Of a DNA stretch of 64,000 nucleotides, positions 11,349-23,400 are shown in pieces. The stretch's first letter is position 1; each line of letters begins with the position of its first letter. The position numbers and the translations under genes were made by a program. Source of the DNA: Gautieria morchelliformis (taxonomy: Eukaryota; Basidiomycota; Agaricomycetes; Gomphales; Gomphaceae); contig WHVA01000164.1 of NCBI GenBank assembly GCA_015179125.1, positions 62,001-126,000 on the forward strand, read 5' to 3'. The notes beneath the pieces were generated by a model. It searched no databases. It saw only the letters and a list, made by a program, of their open reading frames with translations, and was not told the origin of the DNA.

Positions 11349-14300
11349 ATGAACGTCGCTGCCCTCCTCCACGACGCCCCGTCCGACGACCACCGCACGA
11401 GAAACGACGTCGCGAGCCACCACCACCAACAGCAGCAGCCTCCGCCCCATCTCGAGCACCACTTTCCCCAGCCGCCTTATCCTCACCTTCCTTCCCCCGC
11501 GTCCATCATCGGCCTCGAGGAGAACGGGTACGACCCGCGCCAGCCTCTGCGCGACCGTGAGAGGGACCGCGACAGGGACAGGGACAGGGACAGGGAGCGG
11601 GACCGCGATCGAGAGCGGGAGCGGGAGCGAGAGCGCGACAGGATGCTCCCTCCGCCGCACCATCCCCAGCACATGTACCCGCCCCAGCACACCCTCCACT
11701 TCCCGCCCCACATACCCCCTCCGCCCATGCTCCCGCCCCCGCCTCCGCACCATCCCCACCCACACCACGTCTACGACTACCCCTACGACGTCCGCGTCAA
11801 GTATCCCATCGCCCCCCCGCCTGACCGCGAGCGGGACCGTGACAGGCATCCTCAGCATCCCAGCTATTCCGTCGGGCCCGTGGCGAGGACACCCTCGCAC
11901 TATTCAGACCAGAGCAGCATCGCCCCCGTCGCCGCCCTCCCTAGAGACCGAGACCGCGAGGCCGCCCACACCCATGGCCACACCCACCGCCGCGAGCCGC
12001 ACATCCCCTCAGAGCCCGTCATGGGCTCCCTGCGCGAGCGCGAGAGAGACCGCGAAAGGGACAGGGAGAGGGATAGGGACCGCGACCGTGATCGCGACCG
12101 CGATCACAACAGAGACAGGGACAGAGAGTCGCCCCCGCCCACCCACCCCTTCATGCCCCCACACTTCATTCACCATCCGTCTTTCTCGCCCGTGCCCCAC
12201 GCGCCCATGACCCAGCCCCTCCCGCCCCCGCTGGCCCTCGCACCCCACCATGCCCAGCAGCAGCAGCGCCGCAGGGACCTGGACACCACCCCCGCACCCG
12301 GCGACAGCCCGTTCGTGAACGAGCGCCTCGACGCAGGACGCGACCGCGAACGTGACCGTGACCGCAGGGCACGCGAGGCCAGTACGAGGGAGAGGGACGT
12401 CTCAAGTAAGGCGAAAAGAGAGCGCGAGCGCCCTCCTCAGGGAAATCATCCCGTGCTCGACGAGAGGGAGAGAGAAAGACAGCAACAGCAGCAGCCCACG
12501 ACGGGCTCGACCCTCCCGCTGCACCCGGCACACGCCCAGATCGCCCAGCGCACCCCGCCGTCTGCCCCGCTGCACCACCCTAAAACAGCCCCTGCCTTCC
12601 TCATGCCCAACCTCCCCCCGCAGGCCCAGCAGGTGCCCCAGACCCTCCCGCTCGCACCGCACCACGCACCCAAGAAACACCAGCACCTCAACGGCCCCGG
12701 CACACATGCCTTCTCTCCACACCCACACCCGCACCATCCCCACGCTACCCCGCCCCACCAGCCGTCGTTCCAGCCCTCCCAGCCCACACAACCCCACGCG
12801 CAGACGCCCCCGCCCCCGCGGGTCGTCACGCACACGCACACCCAGTCTGTGCCAGCCCAGCCCCCGCCGCGCACGCCCACGCCGCCGGCGCCCCAGCCGC
12901 CATTCGATCTGGGCACGTATGTGCTCCCGCGCACGCCCTTTCCGTATTTCTTCCCCTCAGAGGAGCAGCAGGGCGTCGGCGTCGCCCTCGCCCCCGGGGC
13001 CGGCGAGAAGAAGGACGCAACGAAGAACGGCGCCGCGGCGCTCGTGAACGGCGTGGGCGCCCACGACGCCCCCAAGGTCCCGGCGCAGCCCCGCGCGCGC
13101 GACGTCGAAGCGACGCTCCTCGTCCCGCGCGCGCTCCTCCCCACGCGCCTCCCCACTGGCGCGCTCCTCCCCCTCTGGGGCGGCGGCCTCACGCACGGCG
13201 CGACGCGCCGCGTGTACACGGACGACTCGCCCGTCGTGCTCTGCGCGCTGCACGCGGGGCACGTGACGTGGGCGGAGCTGTGCGCGGCGCGGGACCGCGC
13301 GCCGGGCGCGGACTTGCGGGTGCGTGTGCGGATGCACAGTGCCGGCGCGGGCGCGGGCGGGGAGTGGTGGGGCGGGGCGAGCGCGGCGGGGGACGCTGTG
13401 ACTGGCGGGGGCGGGGGCGGATTCCGCGGGAGTGGAGGGGGAGCGGGTGGGGGCGGCGCAAGGGGAAGGACAGGGAGCGCGAGCGCGAGCGCACGGACGA
13501 GACGGTGGCCCTACAGAGCCGCGCGTGGACGGCGCCGCACGACGGCGCGGGCATCGAGGTGCTCGCCGTAGAGTGGATTCCAGTATGTGTTCGTCTTTCG
13601 TGTTTGTCGCCCGGGGCGCGTGCTGATGCGTTCCTTGCTTGCTTGCTTGTTCGCCGCCCCCTGTGCCTGTTCGTGCTTGCAGCGACGCACGGCGCATGCG
13701 CTACATCGCCCGAATCGGCGGGCGCGCCTCGCCGAGTATGCGGAGCGCAGGAGGGAGCTCATGGCCGTGTACGAGGGCCCCGGCGCGGAGGACGTGGGGC
13801 GCAAGCGGCGGCGGCGGCTCCCCAACGCGGTGGCGCTCGAGCCCATCGCGGAGAACCCCGAGGAGGCGCTGCAGGCATGCAGCCTCGTGTGGGGCCGTGC
13901 GGGTGCGGACGTCGGGTGGGTGGCCTTGCATTGCGTGCGCGCCGGCCGTCGACTGATGCGTGACCCTTTTTTTTTTTGACGTGACAGGTTTAAATTCGAC
14001 CCGGAGGTCGTGCGCGAGGTGTTGTTCCCGGGGATGATGGACGGGGACGGGGAGCGCGAGCGCGAGTGTCGCCCGCGGAAGCGGCGGAGGCGGGGCGGGG
14101 ACGGGGACGAGGACGGCGCGCCGGCGCGCCAGTCGCAGATGAGCGGCCACGCGGATGGCAGGGACGTCATTCTGGAGAACGACGCCGAGCGGTACCTCGT
14201 GTCGCGATGCGCTCCTGCGGAGGCGCAGACCCGGGCGGCGGACGTGGCGGACGGCGCCAGCGCCGAAGGGGGCGGGCGGCGGTATACGCTGTCGGTGTTT

Positions 14301-14786
14301 CCGAGAGGCGCGGATGCCGAGGGGGCGGGAGTCGGTAAGCTGCACACACGGTCTGGGACGGCGAACGGCGCCGCGTCGCACGACGCGTGCGTAGGCGCGC
14401 CAGACGCTGCTGCGGCGCCACCTCCTGCGGACCCGCCTTCTGCCGCGCCGGACGCGCGAACGCCGCATGACACCTCCACGGCTTCGCAACCCGCGCAGGA
14501 CAATACCAGCGCCGACGCCGCGTCCGCTCTCCTTCCCCAGTCGCAGTCGGCGCAGGCACCCAGCACGCCGCCCCTGCCCCTGCCCCTGCCCCCGCGGCAG
14601 ACCTGCATCGCGCGCGATCTCGACGAGGGCGACGTGCTGTTCCTCCCGGACGGGATTCGCATCGCACGGGCGAAGGTCGTGGGCGACCCCGCGGGTGGCG
14701 GTGGCGGGGATGACGGCGACAAACTCGGCTGGTTCGTCAAGGTGGCGCGGTGGAAGTGGCGGGAGGCCCCGCGGGAGGCGGTATGA
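11349..14786 (+). CDS. RXT3: Rxt3-domain protein (Rpd3L histone deacetylase complex subunit)
   Basis: Model: exons 11349-13397, 13463-13582, 13683-13915 and 13988-14786, about 1066 residues. The N-terminal 580 residues are low-complexity: His/Pro/Gln-rich with several Arg-Asp/Arg-Glu dipeptide runs (for example residues about 70-98). The Rxt3 core follows: ATLLVPRALLP, RRVYTDDSPVVLCALHAGHV and, after the introns, WTAPHDGAGIEVLAVEWI. The C-terminal part has a basic KRRRR patch and FKFDPEVVREVLFPG. In yeasts Rxt3 is a subunit of the large Rpd3 deacetylase complex acting in the nucleus on repression. The introns at 13583-13682 and 13916-13987 are well supported. The 65-nt intron at 13398-13462, in a poly-Gly GC-rich stretch, is inferred from frame continuity. 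Codon use and GC content are far higher than in the surrounding repeats, consistent with a conserved single-copy host gene. Confidence 0.75.
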
Positions 14787-15190
14787 TCATTTGAGACGTG
14801 ATGTGCGCCCGCTGCCACAGTCCTTCAAACATAATGTGGCGGGAAGGGTATGATTACGTGCAATCCATCTTGGCATGGCTGTTTTCAAGGTCTTTTTAAT
14901 GTGGTTCATGTGTATTGTGTCATGATTGGCTCGCGCTGTATTGTTGTATTCGTTTCAACCAATGGATCCCTAGGCTCGTTTGATCAAGCAAGAAGGGGCT
15001 CTCATCAGACTGCAGATGTTCTACAGTCCCGTGCAGGCATCCAGCTTACACATGCACCACACCCAGCTCAAGCAGAGTGGTTTAGCTATCGTACAGCGTA
15101 CCAGCAGTCATACCAGCCTGCGTTCAGCTGTCTCTGGCAAAATAGTTGAGAGACCCAGAGTCCTCAGGTCCACCTAGTGCCTCACGTGAC
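14787..15190. other. 3' flank of RXT3, no gene seen
   Basis: Contains the RXT3 3' region and short unsupported ORFs only. The far end of the copia LTR probably begins somewhere in 15150-15250. Confidence 0.4.
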
Positions 15191-15199
15191 TCCCCGAAC

Positions 15200-15618
15200 C
15201 TTCCACGCTCGTCGCCGCCGTCGTCGTCCGCGACAGAATACGCGCACTTTATACAAATAAAATTTTACTTTTTTCATGTGTCAGTTTGATAGCACTAGTG
15301 CTGTAATGTTTAAATCGGCTTGTAAGTAATCATTATACGTACCGTGCGCTCCACACATCGTCGGACTTGATTGGGCCACGTGACATAACGTAGCGGCGGC
15401 GGCTGCCTTAGTCCCCGACTCACACACGGCAGCTAAAGGAGAGCACACAGTGTTTGCGCAGAGCCTGAGTTCGAAGTAGGAACGGATGAGATTCAGGTCT
15501 ATAGTACACGAACATTACTACGTACCTGAGTTCGAAGTAGGAACGGATGAGATTCCCCTACTTCGAACTCAGACTAATTAGCTAATCGACTGCGGCACGT
15601 GACTCGACGCGCAACACA
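15200..15618 (-). repeat. Copia 3' LTR with duplicated and inverted 16-bp motif
   Basis: In element sense (minus) a purine-rich AAGGGGG tract precedes TGTGTTGCGCGTCG at 15618, the expected polypurine-tract/LTR junction 50 bp after the copia stop codon. A GTATAAAG TATA-like box lies near 15255. The LTR holds CTGAGTTCGAAGTAGG at 15465 and 15526 as a direct repeat extended by AACGGATGAGATTC, and an inverted copy CCTACTTCGAACTCAG at 15557-15572. The inner end of the LTR is clear; the outer boundary is not. Confidence 0.6.
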
Positions 15619-15670
15619 CCCCCTTGACGCTGTCGGTTTGCTCTCAGAAAAGTCCCATGGCGCGACGATG

Positions 15671-17578
15671 TCACTCCACCAACTCGCGGGATAATGCTTT
15701 GGTTAACAAGTCCGCGGGCATGCTGCTCGTGGGCTCATAATCAACTCGGATGATTTTCTGCGCGACTTTCTCTCGCAGCCAGAAATACCGAAGGTCTAGG
15801 TGTTTCATCCGGCCGTGATGTTCGGGGTTCTTTGCAACTGAGAGGGCAGATTGGTTGTCGATGAAAAGGTGAGATGGCTCCTCGACTTCGTAACCGAGCT
15901 CGCTCAACAGACTTCGTAGCCAGACGATTTCTGTTCCCGCTAGGACCGAGGCGACAAACTCTGCTTCCGTTGTGGATAGGGTAACTATGCTCTGTATCTT
16001 GCTGGCCCAGCTGATAGCTTCAGTCCCTATCTTTGCAAGGAAGCCTGAGGTCGACCGGCCGTTATCGGGGTTTCCTCCATGGTCTGCGTCGGTCCAGGTC
16101 AGGAACGATGCGGTCGATTCACTGGGCGCGAAGGTGAGTGCTAGATCGACCGTTCCTTTCAGATAACGCAGGAGATGTTTCACAGCTGTCAGTGCGCTGG
16201 GCCTGGATTCGAGTTGAATCGTGCAAGACATCCGACGGCGTAGGCAATGTCGGGGCGCGTTGCGATGGCAAGGTAATTCAGTGCTCCAACTGCATTCAAG
16301 TATGGTATGTCTCTCATTTCTTCTGCTTCTTCTGGGGTCAATGGACCCATGGTTGCACTCAGTTTCAGACCTGGCGTCATGGGCGTGAAAACTGGTCGGC
16401 AATCCGACATTTGGAACCGACTGAGGATTTCCCGAATATATTGTTTCTGTGAGAGCTTCAATGTCCTCTGTGATCGATCATACTCCACTTCCACGCCTAG
16501 CAGTGACGTCGTTGGCCCCAGGTCCTTCAACTTGAATATTTTGGCCAGTTTGCCTTTTACTCTGTCTAAGTCCTGTTTTGAGTTGGACACTAGAGTTAAG
16601 TCGTCAACGAAGACAGGTATGATGACTTTTACCCCATCACTCGTCCAGATGTATATGCTTGGATCGGATTTTAGACGTCTGAATTCCATCCCTTCTAGTG
16701 CCGCTCCAAGCCTCTCGTACCATAATCTTCCGCTTTGTTTCAGCCCATACAGCCCTCTCCTCAATTTGCATACCCAATCTGGTCCTCCCTGATGATATCC
16801 CTCTGGTTGAGTCAAGTATATCTTTGCATCATCATCCAGAACTCCGTTTAAGTAGGCGTTCGATATGTCAACGGACTCTATGTGCGCTCCTTGAAGCGCT
16901 CCCTGAGCTAGTATTGTGCGCAGGGCTGCCCAACGTGCAGTAGGAGCAAACACTTCATCGTAGTCGATCCCCAGTCGTTGAGTGTATCCCTTTGCTACCA
17001 CGCGGCTCTTATACTTGTCTAGGGATCCGTCCGAGTGAAGTTTGATTCGGAAGACCCATTGGGAGCCAATGGCTTTTTCACCAGGTGGGAGTTTTACTAG
17101 CTCCCACGTCCCATTGTCCAAGAGGGCTTGGATCTCTGCATCTGTAGAACCTTTCCATAGTGGTGCATCTGGCCGTCGCATTGCTTCTGCGAATGTTTTG
17201 GGGACGTGGTCATCCTTTATTGTCACGTTCAGTACTAATTCAATAGTATCTGGCTCACTGTAGATGAACTCCAGAGCCTGGACAATTGAGGTGTTAGCCG
17301 TTGCACCCCCTTCAGGGTCTGGACCATCACGATTGGCTGGGGGTCGTGGTTGGAGGAATGGATCATGGAGGCGCCGGTAATCGATGCGGGCAGTATTCCT
17401 GCCAGAGCGGTGGGGCTGGGGGGGTGGTGGAGGTGGAAGCGGGTCAGGGTCGGCTGGTGGGTCAGGCTCAGGAAGGGCGGGGGCGTCGGGTTCGGGATCC
17501 GGTTCGGGAAGGGGTGGGTGCTCGAGGTTGACCTCCGGGAGTCCAAGGTCCTGGACCGGTTGCTCATCCGGTGGAGCT
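15671..17578 (-). pseudogene. Copia reverse transcriptase and RNase H
   Basis: The minus-strand frame begins in a Pro-rich linker after the gypsy insertion (17578) and runs through RT: WVFRIKLHSDGSLDKYKSR, VVAKGYTQ, DEVFAPTAR, and the catalytic VFVDDLTLVSN near 16600. A single missing base near 16190 (CAC TG ACA where CAC TGG ACA would read HWTAVKHLL) shifts the frame. The rest, 16190-15671, encodes copia RNase H: WTDADHGG, STSGF, LSTTEAEFVA and ADLLTKAL, ending at 15671. Only this one frameshift breaks a domain otherwise in full, so decay is moderate. Confidence 0.85.
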
Positions 17579-17583
17579 GCGAT
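17579..17583 (+). repeat. Left target duplication of nested gypsy element (gcgat)
   Basis: GCGAT directly precedes the 5' LTR and recurs directly after the 3' LTR at 26190-26194. Removing one copy with the element restores the copia reading frame. Confidence 0.85.
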
Positions 17584-17797
17584 TGTAAATAACCCGTGTA
17601 TCTACATGTACATTAGTTATTACATAATCCCAGTGGGCCCCTTAGGGACCCACTGTATAGTTTATGCGTGGGAACCGGCTAGCGGTCCCCATCGCATCTT
17701 ACTCTTACCTGTCACTACGTAGCATTCAGAATACCACTCATTGGTCAGGTTCTGCAGTGCCCTTGTGATACAAGGTCCTAAGATCGACATCTTTACA
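17584..17797 (+). repeat. 5' LTR of nested gypsy element
   Basis: 214 bp, TGTAAATAACCC start and ATCTTTACA end. Almost all of it from position 17626 on is repeated at 26020-26189 with at most a few differences, which implies recent insertion or conversion. It contains the inverted pair GGGCCCCTTAGGGACCC. No clear tRNA primer-binding TGG motif follows it. Confidence 0.8.
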
Positions 17798-17935
17798 CCT
17801 TTTTGAACTATCCTGCGGTTGATCGCCACGTGACCAACCGATAGTGGATTCGAAGCAATCTTGAAAAAGATCGCTGCGTCGACGACTAAACATCGTTGAG
17901 ACCCTCCAGTAGACCCTCTACTGTCGGCTGCGAGC

Positions 17936-20447
17936 ATGATGATTCCACGCAGTCGAAGACCGACACAAGCGACAAGCTCGAGATCCACACCCCAGGCGCA
18001 GCCCAGTGACACGACGGCTGACGCTATCCTGGACCAAGGGACCAGGACGATAGAAGACGGAGAGATCGTAGATCTCACCGCCCTCGTCCCCTCAGTAGGG
18101 AACGAGGAAAACCCCGACCACGTCTCGTCGAGCGTGGCCGAAGAAGAGACGACGCCGAGCGACGAGCCGGCACCACCCCCCCACCTCCCTCTGCCTGAGG
18201 ACAAAGGAAAGGGCAGAGAAGAAGGGAAGGGCAGAGAAGTCTCGCCGTCGTCAGACGGTAGAGCAACAACGTCGAGACGGGCACAAAGCCACGACTCAAA
18301 CCGACGCTCTCGAAGTAGAGCGACGACGATCGTCCCTGAAGGAGGACGACGGCAAGAGAGACGAGCCCCAGACAATAGTCAGGACTCGGAATACTCAAGC
18401 TCTAGTCGTAAGAGCTCGAGGGCTCACGCCATCGACCACGAGACGGCAGAGGCCCTGAACAAACAGGTGCAGGCTGCGCTGCACCGAAGCACGCTGACGC
18501 ACCACAAGCACGATCAGCTGGCATCGCAGCTCGACAACGCCACCGCCGCCCTAATGGCAATCGGCAAGGAACTCCACCAGGCAGAGGAGATCAGGCTGCA
18601 AGATGCAGCCACGCTGAAGGACGTCCAGAAAGCACTCCGCCCACGCGGGGAATGCAACGCAACTCGTCCGAGCTCGCGACAGTCCGCAGCTAACGAACGC
18701 AGTCGCAATGCGCGCCGAAATGAGCGAGACAAGCAGCGAATGCCGCCGCCAGCCGTCCCGGTCGAACAGGACGTAAGGTTCGGGAACGAACCTCAGGAGC
18801 AACCGGCTGCCCCAACGGACAGCCGTAAAACGATCCAACAGATCGTTAGGGATCAGGTCGCCTCAGAGCCTGACTCTGAAACGACGACCGAGAGCTTAGA
18901 GCTCGAAGTCGCACACTGGCAGCGTAAGGAAGCCGCAGCCGCGCGCCGCCACACACGGGCACTTGAGCTACTAGCCAAGAACGCCGAAGAGACGGTGGCC
19001 CACAGCCACACCGCTCAGCTGCCCGACGAGCAGCTCACGCAAGCCGTACAGGACGCACGGCAAGCGCGCGCTGCCTACAACAGCAGGCTACGGATCCGCA
19101 ACACGGGACTGACCGGGGACACCAGGCACAAAACACCCCCGGAACCGAGAGCACAAAATGCTCCCGATCCCGAGCCTGATCCAGGCCCGGGGCCCGTCAG
19201 GGCATATAACAGCTTACCCCGCGCGGCGTCACAACCGCGCGAGCGATCCATGGCCCCAACGGAAGACCAGGGAATCCCTGACCAGGCCGACGTCGTACCC
19301 AATGGAGCCGTACGACGGGATCACGTGGATGATCCGCGTGGCGTTGGCAGACGCCGTGGACACAGACCCGGAGAAGTCTGTGCTAGCGAAGGCCGGCGTA
19401 AAATTGGCCCACCCCGAGCCATATGCAGGGGGATCGGACCTCGAAGAGTTTGAAATCTTCGTGGCAGCCATCCTACGATGGCTGAAAATGAATTGCCTCC
19501 TAGGACCAACCAGCATCGACATGCAGGTCGGCTATGTGGGCACTCGCCTCACCGGCGATGCCCAAGAATGGTTCCTTCGAAACGTTGAACGCTTCGATCG
19601 CCAGGTCCGCATCTGGATGCTGGAATCAGTGATGCAAGGCCTTCAAAAGAGGTTCCTGCACACACTGACATACCATCACGCCTCGAATAAGTTCGACGTG
19701 GTCATGCAAGGCATGAAAACCGTTCAGGAGATGCTGAACGAGCTCACAAAATACGCGGCACGTATGATACAGCCGCCAGACGAGTACACGTTCCGGAGAT
19801 GGTTCGTATCGGCGCTACGCGAAACGCTGCGCAACGAGGTCCTCAAAAAGGGCTATAATGCCGAGAGCAGCTCAATAGAGCAACTCTTCGAGACGGCCCG
19901 GATGATCGAGGAGGCATCCCGATATAACATGGGGATGCGTCGCGCAGAAAGTGCAGCAGCAACGGCTAGCGCCGCCCGGCTCACAGGGAGCAAGCCGTTG
20001 ACACAAACAGGCCTGACCAGGCCCAGCCTGTTCGCAAGAAGCGGAACAGGTCAACGGATACCGCCCTCACGCCCAGCACAAGCTGGACGCCCGCCTGAAG
20101 CTAAACAGCCTCAAGCGTCAGGATCCTCCCCGCGACCTGCCCCACCGACGAAAACGTCAGGCCGGCCCAATGACAGGCCCAGCGGCAGCCAAAACAACAC
20201 CGCATGCTTTGAATGCGGCCAACCTGGCCACAAGAAGGCAGAATGCCCCCGGCTTAGGTCCGGTATAAGGACAGCGGCCGTGAGGCACGACGGTGAAGCC
20301 GAGGATCCGGAGACGGATCCCGATCAAAGCTCTCTTCAACAGATTGATGAAGAGGGGGAGGGTGATCCCCAACCCAACGACACTCCGGATAACGGAGACA
20401 CGCCCGCTGAAGAGTGGGACCCTGAGCCGTCCCAATACTATGAATGA
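17936..20447 (+). pseudogene. Gypsy gag with CCHC knuckle (one frameshift)
   Basis: The first frame starts at 17936 with a long charged, disordered and coiled-coil N terminus (to about 19300). An extra A in CCCAATGGAG at 19301 moves translation to the frame that carries MEPYDGITWM, the retrotransposon gag helical core (LTGDAQEWFLRNVERFD, LQKRFLHTLTYHHASNKFD) and a single zinc knuckle CFECGQPGHKKAEC near 20210. It ends at 20447. Role: capsid/nucleocapsid of the intracellular particle. The frameshift could also be a programmed event, but its position before the core domain argues for mutation. Confidence 0.75.
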
Positions 20448-20456
20448 GACGAAGAG

Positions 20457-23400
20457 GTGGAGGACACCGCCTACAGGTCCAGCGCGATCAGATTCGCGCT
20501 GGAAGACGAAACCGCCACAAAAGTCATGGCGGCACGCACATCGGTCACGCCAGATAAGGCGGCCGAGCCGGTGTATCACCACCGAAGCAAACACAGAACG
20601 CGGCCAACGCGTCCGCGTAGTGAGAACCGTACCCTATCGGGGTACTGGGAAATAAACGGCGTAAAAGCCCACTGCCTGCTAGATAGCGGCAGCGAAGGGG
20701 TACTGCTGTCCCCCGAATTCACGCGAGCTACAGGGATAAAGACATTCTCCCTGGAGCAACCAATCGCGCTGCAGCTAGCCTGCATAGGCAGCCGTTCCAC
20801 GATCAACTATGGAACGAACGCGACCATCAAGTTTGGTCGCGGGACATACGACGAATACTTCGATGTAGCAAACGTCGAATATTACGACGAGATCTTAGGG
20901 ACACCGTTCCTAAGGAGATTCAGCATAACCCTGGACTTCTTGAGCCCAGGGACGATCCGCAAGGGAAACGAGGTGACCCCACGGGCAAGGTCTCATTCGA
21001 CGACGACGAATCGAAGAATGAGGACAAGGGGCCATGGGTGAGCAGAATCACCCAAGCGCCGACGCCGAACCTGGCTCATTGAAGCCAGGAGGACGAGTCG
21101 CGAGACGACTCGTCCTCGAACTCACCCTACGGTCATAGGGAGAGACGCTCTCACCTAACGGTGAAAGCGATGGGAAAGAGGAAAGCGGGCCCGTGCGCTG
21201 CGGGACCTAATAGACGCCAACAGCGCCTAATGGCTTCTAAGCCAACCACTACCATCATCCTCACGGATGATGACCTTCCTCGCCTCCGCGAGGAATGGAT
21301 GGAAAGAATCGCTGACCTAGTCAGGGGAATTCCATTAGAACTCCCGCCGCTGCGGGAGATCAGCCATGAGATCAACCTCATCGATCCCAACAAGCACATG
21401 CGGTATCGACTACCGAAATGCCCCGAACACTTCCGAGAGGAACTGTCGGCAAAAATAGAACGATACACCACTGCAAAGTGGTGGATTCCGGCAGTAGCGC
21501 AGCAGGCAGTGCCCATGCTGTGTGTGCCGAAGAAGAACGGTACGTTGAGAACCGTCTTCGATCTGCGCCAGCAGAACGAAAACACGGTGAAGGACGTCAC
21601 GCCCTTCCCGGATCAGGATATCATACGCAGCGACATGGCTCGCTGCCAATATCGAACTAAACTCGATATGTCAGAAGCATACGAGCAGATCCGGATCCAT
21701 CCGGATCACGTAGCAAAGACAGCCTTTGCCACGATCCTCGGCACCTTCAGGAGCCAAGTGATACAGATGGGGGACTGTAACGCCCCATCAACATTCCAAC
21801 GGCTGATGTATACATGGATGACATCTTCATATTCTCGCTCTCAATACAAGAGCATGAAGAGCACCTCTACATCGTCTTTGACAGACTGAGGAAGAACCAC
21901 CTCTTTCTGAGCAAGAAAAAGGTGGACCTCTACTCCATCCAAATGGAGTGCCTCGGCCATATGATCGATGGCCGAGGGGTACATGCCGACGAGGATAAGA
22001 TGCAACGCATCCGCGAGTGGCGCAGGCCACGGACGTTCAACGACGTCCAGCGTTTCCTCGGGCTCATACAGTATCTGGCACACTACATGCCGGATGTTAG
22101 TGCATATACCACCCCGCTATCGGGCTGTGCGCGTAATAACCGTCCATTCAAATGGACGCCACTGCTTGACAAATGCTGGCAAAGCATTAAGGCGTTGGCC
22201 TGTAAGGCCCCGATCCTGCGTCCAGTAGACGCAAGGTGCCCAGAGCCGATCTGGGTGATCACCGACGGATCAAAAGCCGGCGTCGGTGCGGTCTACAGCC
22301 AAGGTCCTGACTGGAAAACTTGTCGACCGGCCGGCTTCTTGTCAAAGAAGTTCAGCGTTGCTCAGCAACACTACCGGACTCACGAGCACGAGACTATCGC
22401 GGTGCTCGAGGCTCTCATGAAATGGGAGGACAAACTGCTGGGGCGAAGGTTCACCCTCGTCACAGACCACAAGGGACTCGAGTACTTCGAGACCCAAAAG
22501 AGCCTATCTGACCGACAGGTCAGATGGTGGGAGTTTCTCTCACAGTTCAATTTCAACACCGTTCATGTTGACGGTGTAGAGAACAAGGTAGCGGACTGCC
22601 TGTCGCGCTCCTACGAGAGCGACACGAGTGATGACAATCACCTGGACCACGTCTTCGTGAACGCGGATGCGTGCCTAGATCCGGACGGTGAGTTATTGCC
22701 CACCGACCGGTATGTCGAGCTGCGAACAGCGGCGACAAGACGCTCTAAACACCTCGCTGAGAAGACAGAGGCGAGAGTAACGGAAGCCGCCGCATTAAAT
22801 GAGGGCTCACCAGAGCCCGCGCACATCGCCGCGTCAAGCGACGATGACGATGACATCAGAGCCATCGCCGCAGGGAATGACGGCGCACCCCTGCGCCGGA
22901 TCATTGAGCAAGGCGTAGACCTGTCTAAGGTCTTACGAGACGCGTACCATAGGGACACCATGTTCACAAAGATCATGGCGCACCCAGACGCGCACCCGAG
23001 ATTCGGGATCCGGGACGGGCTGATCTGGACTAAGAATCAGCTCAAAAGAGACGTCATTGCCATCCCCCGCTCTGTTCTTCAAGGGGGAAGGAAGCTGATC
23101 GAAATTATCATTGATCGGGCACATCAGATAGTCGGCCACTACGGCCATCTGAAGACTTCGAACTACGTTCGAAGAGCATATTGGTGGCCGGGCATGAGCC
23201 CAGACATAGAAGCGTTCTGCACATCGTGCGCGAGGTGTCAGATGACGAAAACCGGGCCACAACGGCCCAAAGGCCTACTACACAGCCTACCCATTCCGGA
23301 TAGGCCATGGCAGTCGATTGGCATCGACTTCATGGGGCCCCTGCCCAAGTCCAACGACTGTGACTACCTGATGGTAGTCATCGACCGACTAACGTCGCTC

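Noticed and set aside
11313-14818. Several long ORFs on the minus strand and in other plus frames across RXT3
   Set aside because: They are frame shadows in a very GC-rich gene: Arg/Ala/Gly-rich translations without domains, while the chosen frame has the Rxt3 motifs.
15464-15572. Repeated 16-bp motif considered as a CRISPR-like array
   Set aside because: Only three copies with mixed orientation inside a retrotransposon LTR in a eukaryote; no array structure.
19158-19310. Alternative gag start at 19158 by TTG codon
   Set aside because: Not an ATG, and the region is out of frame with the long N-terminal gag frame because of one extra base; better explained as a frameshift.
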